Shown in pieces: positions 1-8,421 of a stretch of 64,000 bases of DNA. Both the position numbers and the translations under genes were made by a program. Positions within the stretch are counted from its first letter, which is position 1, and every line of letters begins with the position of its first letter. Origin of the DNA: Clostridium sp. M62/1 (GTDB lineage Bacteria; Bacillota; Clostridia; Lachnospirales; Lachnospiraceae); the NCBI RefSeq assembly GCF_020736365.1, contig NZ_CP085988.1, positions 541,501 through 605,500 of the forward strand, in the 5' to 3' direction. Under the pieces are notes generated by a model, which was given only the letters and a program-made list of their open reading frames with translations, was not told the origin of the DNA and did no database searches.

Positions 1-1
1 C

Positions 2-1360
2 GTAAGCACATATCTGAAACGCCTTTTTCCCACTGGAGGACAGGATCTGAGAGTGGGGCTTTTGCTGGGAACGGAGAAAACCGAGGATGGGACTCCGTTC
101 ATTTTCGTGGATGGGGCCCTGGAGATGGAGGATGTGACAGCCGAGGGAGAAAAGGTGGTATTTACGGAGGCAGCCTGGAAGAAGGCTTACCAGAATATTG
201 AGGAATCATTTCCCAGAAGAACCGTGCAGGGCTGGTTTCTCTGCGGGGCGCCCGGCTGCGCCTTAAGCCCCCTCAACTACTGGAAGCAGCATGGCCAGTA
301 TTTCAGCGAAAAAAACCAGCTCATGTATCTGAACAGCGGCATCGAGGGAGATGAATCAGTTTACATAACATCAGACGACGGGTTCTACAGGCTGAAGGGG
401 TACTGTATCTATTATGACAGAAATCAGATGATGCAGGATTACATGATCTGCAGGAAGGATGTAAAGCGGGTGGAATCCGGCGCAGGGGACCGGGTGATCC
501 GGGATTTCAGGGAGAGGATGGAAGACAGGAAGAAGGAAGCCATGAGCCACAGGCATACAGTCAGAAACCTGGGACTTGTGTGCAGCACCATGTCCCTGGT
601 GATTCTGGCAGGCGGAGTGACAATGCTCAATAATTACCAGAAAATGCAGGAGATGGAAACGGCTCTTGTCTCCGTGCTTCCAGAGGGAGCAAGACCCTGG
701 GACAGGGAGGATAACAGAGAGGAGAGCGTACCTGTGGTGGTGGAAGAAATAAAGGGGAATGTGTACCCTGAGGAGACGGATTCACAGAGCCAGAACTCTG
801 AGAATGGAGCTCAGTCAGTTAAGCTCTCTGACGGCACTTTGTATCTGGAGGACACAGCTGAGAGCGCGGGGACAGAGAAAATGGGAGAGCTCTCCTCAGA
901 AAAAGCTCCGGTGGGGAGCCAGGCAGAAGGAGGGGACAGCAGCGCAGTCCGGTCAGAGCAGGCTTCCAAAGCAGAGAGCGGGGAGATAAAGGCTGAGAGC
1001 AGTGAAGCTCCAGAAGAAAAGTCAGAGGCAGAAAATCAGGAGGCAGACTCAGGGGGAGAAGAGACGGGGGATGCCGCCAAGGACCAGAAAGACAGCACAG
1101 CTGACAGCCAGCCAGACCCAGAATCCGGTGAGGTTTCTGTGCCGGTGACAGATATGACCCCCGGGGCAAAATATCTGGTGGGAGAAGGAGAAACCCTGTA
1201 CGGGATCTGTTTTAAGCTGTATGGAAATATCAATTATGTGAAGGACATCTGCGCGCTGAACGGAGTGTCGGACATCAACCACATTATGGCAGGACAGAAG
1301 CTGATTCTGCCGGCGGAAGTGCCGGTACTGGAGGAGATGAAAGGAGCGGTGGAAGAGTAG
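2..1360 (+). CDS. Membrane LysM protein with an MPN-like N-terminal domain (5' end cut by window)
   Basis: The frame is open to the left edge, so the true start lies outside the window; an internal GTG at 53 is probably not the start. Numbering from that GTG, residues 1-135 look like an MPN (JAMM-fold) domain: a GLLLG strand and, at 60-73, GWFLCGAPGCALSP, which lines up with the GWYHSHP...LSxxD core of JAMM proteases. Both metal-binding histidines are absent and the aspartate is replaced by asparagine, so protease activity is not expected. A hydrophobic segment at about 172-192 is a single membrane span. A long Ser/Glu/Gly-rich linker leads to a C-terminal LysM domain (about 373-421) that should bind peptidoglycan or chitin-like glycan. 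The likely arrangement is a cytoplasmic N-domain with LysM outside. LysM and the membrane span are confident; the MPN relation is inference. Confidence 0.8.
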   Translation, partial: VSTYLKRLFPTGGQDLRVGLLLGTEKTEDGTPFIFVDGALEMEDVTAEGEKVVFTEAAWKKAYQNIEESFPRRTVQGWFLCGAPGCALSPLNYWKQHGQYFSEKNQLMYLNSGIEGDESVYITSDDGFYRLKGYCIYYDRNQMMQDYMICRKDVKRVESGAGDRVIRDFRERMEDRKKEAMSHRHTVRNLGLVCSTMSLVILAGGVTMLNNYQKMQEMETALVSVLPEGARPWDREDNREESVPVVVEEIKGNVYPEETDSQSQNSENGAQSVKLSDGTLYLEDTAESAGTEKMGELSSEKAPVGSQAEGGDSSAVRSEQASKAESGEIKAESSEAPEEKSEAENQEADSGGEETGDAAKDQKDSTADSQPDPESGEVSVPVTDMTPGAKYLVGEGETLYGICFKLYGNINYVKDICALNGVSDINHIMAGQKLILPAEVPVLEEMKGAVEE

Positions 1361-1447
1361 ACTATGCGCAGCAAAAGCAGCCTGATGCTTGGCGGGACAG
1401 AGCAGGGCTGAGCAGCTGCGGCAATACGTCTTTTTGGAAAAAAGTAG

Positions 1448-1476
1448 TTCATATCTCCCATAATCTGTTGTATAAT
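1448..1476 (+). promoter_or_regulatory. Sigma-A-type promoter upstream of the DUF5711 gene
   Basis: A TATAAT box at 1471-1476 lies 17 bases downstream of TTCATA at 1448-1453. It sits in the 300-base gap after the LysM gene and would give a leader of about 180 nt before the start at 1665. No terminator hairpin was seen between the LysM stop and this promoter. The -35 is only a partial match. Confidence 0.5.
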
Positions 1477-1664
1477 CGGTGATATAGCAAAATGACATAC
1501 AGAAGAACCTGACCCCTGAAGGCAGGCAGCAGGCGCTGTCAGGACCACGGGAGGCAGGGCAGATCAATCCATGGATCATAACGCATATGGTATCAGACAG
1601 CGGCACGGCTTCCGGGCAAGAGGCCTGGGGCGTTGTGTGGATTGACATGACGGGAGATATGCAG

Positions 1665-2948
1665 ATGAGTAATATGGACTCTATGGAAAGAGAACGAAAA
1701 AAAAGACAGCTTAGAGAACGGATGATCAGCTCGTCGGGATCGCCGGATTCTTCCGGAAGGGGAGGAGGCCGCAGTCTCAGCGAGGAGGAGATTGTCCGAA
1801 ATGCGGAGAGACATACAAGGCGAAAGAGAATCCGCCTTCTCGCGGCAGTAGCAGTGCTTGTGATTGCGGCGGCGGGAATTTTCTATTATTACTTCTATGT
1901 GCGCAGGTATGAGACCTATAAGGTAGACTGGGAGCGGCAGGTTCCGGCCAGCGAGGGAGGTTTTTCCGGGTACGAGAGCTTTGGGAGCAATGTTCTCAAG
2001 TACACCAAGGACGGCGCGTCCTATATCGACGGAAAAGGAAAGGTAGTCTGGTCGATCAGCTATGAGATGAAGTCTCCTATCTGCTATGTGAACGGAATGT
2101 ATGCCGTGATTGCGGACAGGCAGGGAAATGATATTTACATATGCAACGGGGAGGGACTCAGAGGACAGGCCAAGACCACGCTTCCTATTATGCGGGCAGC
2201 CGTGTCTGCCCACGGCGTGACGGCAGCTCTCCTTGAGGACAGCACCGCCTCCTATATCACCTTTTTCAAGGAGGATGGAAGCAGCCTGAACTGGGGGATT
2301 AAGACGGTCATGTCAAAGAGCGGGTACCTGATGGATGTGTCCCTGTCTCCGGAGGGAACCCAGGTGATGGTTTCCAATGTTTACCTTCAGGATGCGGGCA
2401 TCGGAAACCGCATTGCATTCTACAATTTTTCCGAGTATGGAAAAAGCTATCCGGATCGTCTGGTAGGCGGATTTGAGGAGATGAAGAGCAGTCTGATTCC
2501 CAGAGTGCGGTTCCTGGATGAAACGCACGCCTGTGCCTTCGGAAATGGCCAGATCGGTTTCTTTTCCCTGGAAAATGAGACTTCCCCGGCTATGACTGCC
2601 CAGCTCCCCTATGAGGAGGAGATAAGGAGTATCTGCTATTCAGACAGGTATGTGGGAGTGGTGGTGGACAGCGCGCAGGGCGAATACGATTACAGGCTCG
2701 ACGTTTACAGCGCGTCGGGAAAGCTGAAATTCAGCCAGCCCTTTAACTTCCAGTACAGGGATATTGTGATTGACGCAGATATGGTAATTCTGTATAATGA
2801 GAACTCGTGTGAGATTTACAATATGTCCGGAAAATGCAGATTTTCCGGTTCCTTTGACTTTACATTTTCTGCAGTAAGGGCAGGAAAAATGAAAAACGAG
2901 CTGATTTTTACCGGCGGTGACACCATAAGGAGCGTTCATCTGAAGTAG
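1665..2948 (+). CDS. DUF5711 family membrane-anchored protein
   Basis: A 427-residue protein of unknown function. The frame is open further up (ATG at 1587), but CGGGAG at 1651-1656 sits 8 bases before the ATG at 1665, so I place the start there (MSNMDSMERER). A charged cytoplasmic N-terminus is followed by one membrane span near residues 57-79 (rich in Ala/Val/Leu and then Tyr/Phe). The remaining 340 residues are probably extracellular. They contain repeated short beta-strand patterns with Gly-Asp turns, as expected for a beta-propeller-like fold; this layout and composition match DUF5711 proteins of Clostridia. It lies between a LysM protein and transketolase, with no partner that explains its role. 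A cell-envelope role is likely from topology alone. Confidence 0.75.
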   Translation: MSNMDSMERERKKRQLRERMISSSGSPDSSGRGGGRSLSEEEIVRNAERHTRRKRIRLLAAVAVLVIAAAGIFYYYFYVRRYETYKVDWERQVPASEGGFSGYESFGSNVLKYTKDGASYIDGKGKVVWSISYEMKSPICYVNGMYAVIADRQGNDIYICNGEGLRGQAKTTLPIMRAAVSAHGVTAALLEDSTASYITFFKEDGSSLNWGIKTVMSKSGYLMDVSLSPEGTQVMVSNVYLQDAGIGNRIAFYNFSEYGKSYPDRLVGGFEEMKSSLIPRVRFLDETHACAFGNGQIGFFSLENETSPAMTAQLPYEEEIRSICYSDRYVGVVVDSAQGEYDYRLDVYSASGKLKFSQPFNFQYRDIVIDADMVILYNENSCEIYNMSGKCRFSGSFDFTFSAVRAGKMKNELIFTGGDTIRSVHLK

Positions 2949-3009
2949 CCGGTACGATGAGACAGAGAAACTGCTACACCATTAATATAAATTTCAGGAG
3001 GTTATACGA

Positions 3010-4989
3010 ATGAACCAGATTGACACACTTTCCATTAATGCCATCCGAATTTTATCAGCAGATGCGATTCAGAAGGCAAACTCCGGCCATCCGGGTCTTC
3101 CCCTCGGCTGCGCTCCCATCGGATATGAGCTTTTTGCACACCATTTAAGCTATAATCCGGCAAACCCAGACTGGTTTAACAGGGATCGCTTCATCCTTTC
3201 CGGCGGCCACGGATCCATGCTTCTCTATTCTCTTCTTCACCTGTTCCGGGTGGGGAATCTCACAAAGGAGGATCTGATGAATTTCAGACAGGTGGGCTCC
3301 AGGACACCGGGACATCCGGAGTACGGCCACACAACAGGCGTTGAGGCCACCACAGGCCCTCTGGGCGCGGGAATGGCCATGGCAGTGGGAATGGCTATGG
3401 CTGAGGCTCACCTGGCAGCCGTGTTCAACAAGGAAAACTATCCGGTTGTGGATCACTTCACCTATGTGCTGGGCGGCGACGGCTGCATGATGGAGGGTAT
3501 CTCTTCAGAGGCCTTCTCCCTGGCGGGAACTCTGGGACTTTCAAAGCTCATTGTCCTCTATGACTCCAACCGTATTTCCATCGAGGGAAGCACGGACATC
3601 GCATTCCGGGAGAATGTGGAGGAGCGCATGCGCGCCTTCGGCTTCCAGACCATCACAGTGGAGGACGGAAACAATATCGACGCCATCGCCATGGCTATTG
3701 AGGCGGCAAAGAGGGATACAGAGCATCCTTCCTTTATCACAATCAAGACAGAGATCGGCTACGGCTGCCCGGCCAAGCAGGGCAAGGCCAGCGCTCACGG
3801 AGAGCCTCTGGGCGCTGAGAATGTGAAGGCCCTCAGAGAGAATTTAAACTGGCCCTGCGAGGAGGCTTTCTTCGTGCCGGAGGAGGTTTACCGTCATTTC
3901 GATCAGCTGTCCCAGGAAAAGGCGGAGGCAGAGGCTGCATGGAACGTGATGTTTGCGGCTTACTGCGAGGAGTATCCTAAGATGGAGGCTCTCTGGAACC
4001 AGTACCAGAACGGCACGGCAGAGGAGCTGTTAAACGATGAGTCCTACTGGACAGCTCAGGAGAAGGCAGATGCTACCCGCTCTATCTCCGGAAAGATCAT
4101 CAATGTATTGAAGGACAGGCTTCCGAACCTGTTTGGCGGAAGCGCGGATCTGGCTCCGTCCAACAAGACATACATGAACGGAGAGGGAGACTTCTCCAAG
4201 GAGGACAGAAAGGGAAGAAACCTGCACTTTGGCGTGCGTGAGCTTGCCATGGCTGCCATCGGAAACGGAATTGCCCTTCACGGAGGCTTAAGGCCGTTCG
4301 TGGCTACCTTCTTCGTGTTCAGCGATTATGTAAAGCCCATGGCCCGCCTTTCCTCCCTGATGGGTGTGCCGCTCACCTATGTGTTCACCCATGACAGCAT
4401 CGGAGTGGGAGAGGACGGCCCGACCCATGAGCCTATCGAGCAGCTGGCAGCTCTGAGAGCCATGCCGAATTTCCATGTGTTCCGTCCCTGCGACGCTATG
4501 GAAACACAGGCTGCCTGGTACAGCGCAGTTACATCAAAGCATACTCCTACAGCCCTTGTGCTCTCCAGACAGAATCTGGAGCCAATGAAGGGCAGCAGCA
4601 AAGAAGCCTTAAAGGGCGGATATATCCTCGAGGACTGCCAGGGAACACCGGACGCAATCCTGATCGCCACAGGATCCGAGGTGGGACTGGCTGTAAAGGC
4701 AAAGGCTGAGCTTGAGAAGGAAGGAATGAAGATCCGCGTGGTTTCCATGCCTTGTATGGATCTGTTTGAGGAGCAGACTGCAGAGTACAGGGAGTCAGTG
4801 CTTCCGAAGGCAGTGAGAAAGAGGGTTGCAGTGGAGGCGCTCGGCGGATTCGGCTGGGAGCGGTACACAGGCCTTGACGGAGCCGTTGTCTCCATGAAGG
4901 GCTTTGGAGCCAGCGGCCCGGCAGCAGAGCTGTTTGAAAAGTTCGGATTCACCGTTGAGAATGTGGTGAATGCGGTGAAAAGCCTGTAG
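3010..4989 (+). CDS. tkt: Transketolase
   Basis: This is a full-length, 659-residue thiamine-diphosphate enzyme that transfers two-carbon ketol units between sugar phosphates in the non-oxidative pentose phosphate pathway, in the cytoplasm. Visible motifs are GGHGSM near residue 65-70 (catalytic His67), the TPP/Mg motif beginning GDGCMMEG at 156, and the central pyrimidine-domain stretch with VRELAMAAIGNG and HDSIGVGEDGPTHEP. The C-terminal domain is complete. AGGAGG at 2997-3002 lies 7 bases before the ATG. It follows the DUF5711 gene by 61 bases and is closed by the long hairpin at 5041-5094. The family assignment is secure. Confidence 0.97.
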   Translation: MNQIDTLSINAIRILSADAIQKANSGHPGLPLGCAPIGYELFAHHLSYNPANPDWFNRDRFILSGGHGSMLLYSLLHLFRVGNLTKEDLMNFRQVGSRTPGHPEYGHTTGVEATTGPLGAGMAMAVGMAMAEAHLAAVFNKENYPVVDHFTYVLGGDGCMMEGISSEAFSLAGTLGLSKLIVLYDSNRISIEGSTDIAFRENVEERMRAFGFQTITVEDGNNIDAIAMAIEAAKRDTEHPSFITIKTEIGYGCPAKQGKASAHGEPLGAENVKALRENLNWPCEEAFFVPEEVYRHFDQLSQEKAEAEAAWNVMFAAYCEEYPKMEALWNQYQNGTAEELLNDESYWTAQEKADATRSISGKIINVLKDRLPNLFGGSADLAPSNKTYMNGEGDFSKEDRKGRNLHFGVRELAMAAIGNGIALHGGLRPFVATFFVFSDYVKPMARLSSLMGVPLTYVFTHDSIGVGEDGPTHEPIEQLAALRAMPNFHVFRPCDAMETQAAWYSAVTSKHTPTALVLSRQNLEPMKGSSKEALKGGYILEDCQGTPDAILIATGSEVGLAVKAKAELEKEGMKIRVVSMPCMDLFEEQTAEYRESVLPKAVRKRVAVEALGGFGWERYTGLDGAVVSMKGFGASGPAAELFEKFGFTVENVVNAVKSL

Positions 4990-5040
4990 GGTGCAAGATA
5001 CGGAGAAGAGAACCGATTTCTTAAGAAATAGAACAGAGAA

Positions 5041-5094
5041 AGTCAGATGAAAAACGGCAGTCCGCGCTTCTTGGCGGGCTGCCGTTTTCTGACT
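5041..5094 (+). terminator. Long terminator hairpin after tkt
   Basis: The arms AAAACGGCAG (5051-5060) and CTGCCGTTTT (5079-5088) pair perfectly, and an outer AGTCAGA/TCTGACT pair extends the stem. The T-run follows the inner stem, and the symmetry means it could act from either strand. Confidence 0.8.
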
Positions 5095-5169
5095 GGCAGT
5101 GCAGAGATCTTTTGTTCAGGCAGCAGTGCGGTCCAGCAGGACTGAGCCGTAGGTTTGGGGAAACATATC

Positions 5170-5198
5170 TTGCAAATAAAAGAGGGTTCCTGTATACT
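5170..5198 (+). promoter_or_regulatory. Sigma-A promoter for glcK
   Basis: TTGCAA at 5170-5175, a 17-base spacer, then TATACT at 5193-5198. This is the only good promoter in the 318-base gap between tkt and glcK; apart from it and the terminator I see nothing in that gap. Confidence 0.6.
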
Positions 5199-5307
5199 TG
5201 AAAAAGACAGAGGTCAGCCCTGGCTGACCATGCAGAATGCAGCAAATATGCCCTGAACAGGGATTTGGGAATGAATAAAAAGATCAGAATATAAAGGAGA
5301 TACGCAA

Positions 5308-6252
5308 ATGGAAAAGAAATGTGTCGGAATTGATGTGGGCGGAACAAGCGTCAAGCTGGGAATGTTTGAGATGGACGGCACGCTTCTCGAGAAATGGGAG
5401 ATTCCTACGAGAAAGGAGGAGAATGGACGGCACATTCTCTCAGACGCAGCGTCTTCCATCAGAGAAAAGATTTCTGAGAAGGGGCTTTCCATCTCCGATC
5501 TGGCTGGAGCGGGGCTTGGCCTTCCAGGACCTGTGATGCCGGACGGCTCTGTGGAGGTCTGTGTGAATCTGGGATGGAAAAATATGAATCCACAGAAGGA
5601 ATTAAGCGGTCTTCTGGACGGCCTGACCGTCAAGACGGGAAATGACGCCAATGTGGCCGCCCTGGGAGAGATGTGGCAGGGCGGAGGCAAGGGCTACAGT
5701 GATCTTGTCATGATAACGCTTGGAACCGGAGTCGGAGGCGGCGTGATCCTGGATAAGAAGATCGTGCCGGGAAGGCACGGCACAGGCGGCGAAATCGGCC
5801 ACATCCGCATTCGCGAGGAGGAGAAGGAGTTCTGCAACTGCGGCGGCCGCGGCTGTGTGGAGCAGGTAGCTTCCGCCACGGGAATCGCCAGGGAGGCCAG
5901 AAGGGCCATGGAGCGAAGCGACGCCCCGTCAGAGATGAGAAAGTTTGGCAAAGACATCACAGCGAAGGATGTGCTGGACTGCGCCAAGGCAGGGGATGAG
6001 ATGGCCTGTGAGGTTATGGAGACAGTGTCCTACTATCTGGGCTGGATGCTTTCGATCCTGGCTATGACGGTAGATCCGGAGGTGTTCGTCATCGGCGGAG
6101 GCGTTTCAAAGGCCGGAACCTTTCTGACAGATATGATAGAAAAATATTATGACAAATTTACCCCTCTCTCCGAGAAAAAGGCGAAGCTCACTCTGGCCAC
6201 TCTGGGAAATGATGCCGGAATTTACGGAGCCGCCAGGCTGATTCTGGATTAG
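5308..6252 (+). CDS. glcK: ROK family glucokinase
   Basis: A 314-residue cytoplasmic sugar kinase that phosphorylates glucose with ATP. The N-terminal phosphate-binding loop DVGGTSVKLG starts at residue 9, and the catalytic Asp is in GNDAN (Asp113). The ROK zinc site shows as His165 plus the CNCGGRGCVE stretch (Cys176, 178, 183). The C-terminal GGGVSKAG adenosine motif is present. Length is normal for Gram-positive GlcK. AAAGGAG lies upstream at a good distance. Glucose is the most likely substrate, but ROK kinases with the same motifs can act on N-acetylmannosamine or fructose. It is a single-gene unit with its own promoter and may feed free glucose released by sugar hydrolases such as the trehalose locus. 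Confidence 0.92.
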   Translation: MEKKCVGIDVGGTSVKLGMFEMDGTLLEKWEIPTRKEENGRHILSDAASSIREKISEKGLSISDLAGAGLGLPGPVMPDGSVEVCVNLGWKNMNPQKELSGLLDGLTVKTGNDANVAALGEMWQGGGKGYSDLVMITLGTGVGGGVILDKKIVPGRHGTGGEIGHIRIREEEKEFCNCGGRGCVEQVASATGIAREARRAMERSDAPSEMRKFGKDITAKDVLDCAKAGDEMACEVMETVSYYLGWMLSILAMTVDPEVFVIGGGVSKAGTFLTDMIEKYYDKFTPLSEKKAKLTLATLGNDAGIYGAARLILD

Positions 6253-6297
6253 AGAAGGGAAGGATGGGGAGAAGAAAGATCCCCTATAAATGAGGAG

Positions 6298-6324
6298 CCC
6301 CCGGTGTCCACAGGACAGCCGGGG
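6298..6324 (+). terminator. Possible terminator hairpin after glcK
   Basis: CCCCGG-TGTCC, an ACA loop, GGACA-CCGGGG form a bulged GC-rich stem 45 bases after the glcK stop. There is no long T-run, so termination is not certain. The rest of the gap to 6465 is AT-rich leader with no gene. Confidence 0.5.
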
Positions 6325-6465
6325 AAATTATGAAAAATCTATGTGCAAATCGAATAAAAAAATGATTTGTAATTACTGTTTATTATGCAAATAGTATAAA
6401 AAATAAATGTGAATAATTTATGAACGCTATGTTAATAGATTATGAAACATAGACGGAGGAAGAGT

Positions 6466-8118
6466 ATGAGCGACAGCAAAAAAAGAAGAACGATTGTCAT
6501 AGGACATAAAAATCCTGACACGGATTCTATCTGTTCAGCCATCTGCTATGCAAATCTCAAGCATATCCTGACAGGGGAGGAATATACGCCTGCGAGAGCC
6601 GGACACGTGAACTCGGAGACTCAGTACGTGCTGGACTATTTCGGCGTGGAAGCGCCTGAGCTGATTGAGAACGTGAGAACCCAGGTGAAGGATATTGAGA
6701 TCCGTGAGACAAAGGGAGTTGACAAAAATATTTCCCTGAAAAAAGCCTGGAATCTGATGCAGGACAATACGGTTGTGACCATTCCGGCTGTGACGGAGGA
6801 CAATACGCTTGAGGGGCTTATCACAGTGGGAGATATTACCAGATCCTACATGAATGTATATGACAGCAGCATTCTCTCCAAGGCCTGCACCCAGTATTCC
6901 AACATACTGGAAACTCTGGAGGGAGCCCTTTTGGTAGGAGATCCCGAGGCCTACTTTGACAAGGGAAAGGTGCTGGTGGCTGCAGCCAACCCTGATATGA
7001 TGGAGTATTATATTGAGAAACACGATCTGGTCATCCTGGGAAACCGCTACGAGTCCCAGCTCTGCGCCATTGAGATGGAGGCAGACTGCATCATTGTCTG
7101 CGAGGGAGCAGGCGTTTCCATGACGATCAAAAAGCTGGCCCAGGAAAGAGGGTGCACGGTGCTGACGACACCCTATGACACCTATACGGCGGCAAGACTT
7201 ATCAACCAGAGTATGCCGATCAGCTATTTTATGACAAAGGATAACCTGATTACTTTTGGGACAGAGGATTTTATCGATGATATCCGGGATGTAATGACGA
7301 ACAAGCGCCACAGGGATTTCCCCATCCTTGACAGGGACGGAAAATACAAGGGAATGATCTCCCGGAGAAATCTTCTGGGAGCCAGAGGCAAGAACCTGAT
7401 TCTGGTGGATCACAATGAGAGAAGCCAGGCAGTGGAGGGGATGGAGAGCGCCAATGTGATGGAGATCATCGACCATCACAGACTGGGAACCGTGGAAACC
7501 ATGTCCCCTGTATTTTTCCGAAACCAGCCGTTGGGATGTACGGCGACGATTATTTATCAGATGTACAATGAAAATAAGGTGGAAATCGACAGGAAAATTG
7601 CGGGACTTCTGTGCAGCGCCATTCTCTCGGATACACTTCTCTTCCGCTCGCCCACCTGCACCGCTGTGGACAAGGCGGCAGCTCTTGAACTGGCAGAGAT
7701 CGCCGGCGTGGATGCGGAGAGTCTGGCGAAGGAGATGTTCGAGGCCGGAAGCAAGCTGAAGGGAAAGACGGACTCTGAGATCTTCTACCAGGATTTTAAG
7801 CGCTTCACGGCAGGCAAGCTGACCTTCGGCGTGGGACAGATCACTTCTCTGAACGTGGAGGAGCTGGGAAAGATAAAAGAACGCCTGATAGAGTATATCG
7901 GCGAGGCCAGAAACGAGCAGAAGGTGGACATGATGTTCTTTATGATGACAAATATCCTGGAGCAGTCCACGGAGTTAATCTGTGACGGCCAGGGTGCGGA
8001 GCAGCTGGCGGCGCTGGCCTTCCACTTAAAGGAGGGTGCGAAGGTTGTGACCCTGCCGGGCGTAGTGTCCAGAAAGAAACAGCTCATTCCGGCGCTGATG
8101 ATCGCCACGGAGCAGTAG
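6466..8118 (+). CDS. ppaC: CBS/DRTGG-regulated manganese-dependent inorganic pyrophosphatase (family II)
   Basis: It hydrolyses pyrophosphate in the cytoplasm. At 550 residues it is a long, nucleotide-regulated form of family II PPase (DHH superfamily). The order is: N-terminal metal motif HKNPDTD (His14, Asp18, Asp20), a first CBS half, a DRTGG domain, a second CBS half, DHN and the DHH signature (336-338), then a DHHA2 domain to the end. This layout matches Clostridium perfringens CBS-PPase, which is inhibited by AMP and activated by ADP or diadenosine polyphosphates; that regulation is inferred from the family. The start is ATG 6466, with GGAGGA at 6455-6460, rather than the in-frame ATG at 6442. 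A terminator follows at 8223. Confidence 0.93.
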   Translation: MSDSKKRRTIVIGHKNPDTDSICSAICYANLKHILTGEEYTPARAGHVNSETQYVLDYFGVEAPELIENVRTQVKDIEIRETKGVDKNISLKKAWNLMQDNTVVTIPAVTEDNTLEGLITVGDITRSYMNVYDSSILSKACTQYSNILETLEGALLVGDPEAYFDKGKVLVAAANPDMMEYYIEKHDLVILGNRYESQLCAIEMEADCIIVCEGAGVSMTIKKLAQERGCTVLTTPYDTYTAARLINQSMPISYFMTKDNLITFGTEDFIDDIRDVMTNKRHRDFPILDRDGKYKGMISRRNLLGARGKNLILVDHNERSQAVEGMESANVMEIIDHHRLGTVETMSPVFFRNQPLGCTATIIYQMYNENKVEIDRKIAGLLCSAILSDTLLFRSPTCTAVDKAAALELAEIAGVDAESLAKEMFEAGSKLKGKTDSEIFYQDFKRFTAGKLTFGVGQITSLNVEELGKIKERLIEYIGEARNEQKVDMMFFMMTNILEQSTELICDGQGAEQLAALAFHLKEGAKVVTLPGVVSRKKQLIPALMIATEQ

Positions 8119-8222
8119 GCTCCGGGCAGATAAAATGCAGCAGGAGCTGTGAAACGGCAGCGGCCTGAATTGACGGCGCAAAGCGGGAGACTCAGGCTGT
8201 TTCTGCATAAAATGAGACAGAG

Positions 8223-8264
8223 GGCTGCCCAGGAGCTGTGAGGCTTTTGAGGCAGCCGTTTTTA
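8223..8264 (+). terminator. Terminator after the pyrophosphatase gene
   Basis: GGCTGCC (8223-8229) pairs with GGCAGCC (8251-8257), followed by GTTTTTA. The dispersed repeat begins immediately after the T-run. Confidence 0.7.
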
Positions 8265-8374
8265 CATAACAGGAAACTTCGTTCCCCGTTATGTAGAAAC
8301 GCTCCGCGGGGATCGCACTGCGGCGTATAGGAAGAATGCCGCTTTCGCGGCCCGCCGCAGGCGGAGAATCCTGC
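8265..8374. repeat. Dispersed ~110 bp structured intergenic repeat, copy 1
   Basis: This stretch recurs in the same orientation at 60132-60240 with only about a dozen differences. It starts CATAACAGGAAACTTCGTTC and ends GGCGGAGAATCCTGC. Internal hairpins are visible: CATAAC/GTTATG around the first 30 bases, GCCGC-TTTC-GCGGC, and CCGCC-GCA-GGCGG. Both copies follow directly after a terminator hairpin and lie in a gap between genes. On the minus strand both encode the same short peptide (…RFYITGNEVSCY), which I read as a by-product of a conserved nucleic-acid element and not as a gene. Confidence 0.75.
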
Positions 8375-8392
8375 GGGGCAGGATTCTTTTTA
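8365..8392 (+). terminator. Terminator-like hairpin at the end of repeat copy 1
   Basis: AGAATCCTGC, a GGG loop and GCAGGATTCT form a perfect 10 bp stem followed by TTTTTAT. The left arm is the last part of the repeat, which suggests the repeat may be transcribed and end here, 30 bases before the next gene. Confidence 0.65.
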
Positions 8393-8421
8393 TACTGTGG
8401 AATGAGAAAAGGAGAAAATCT

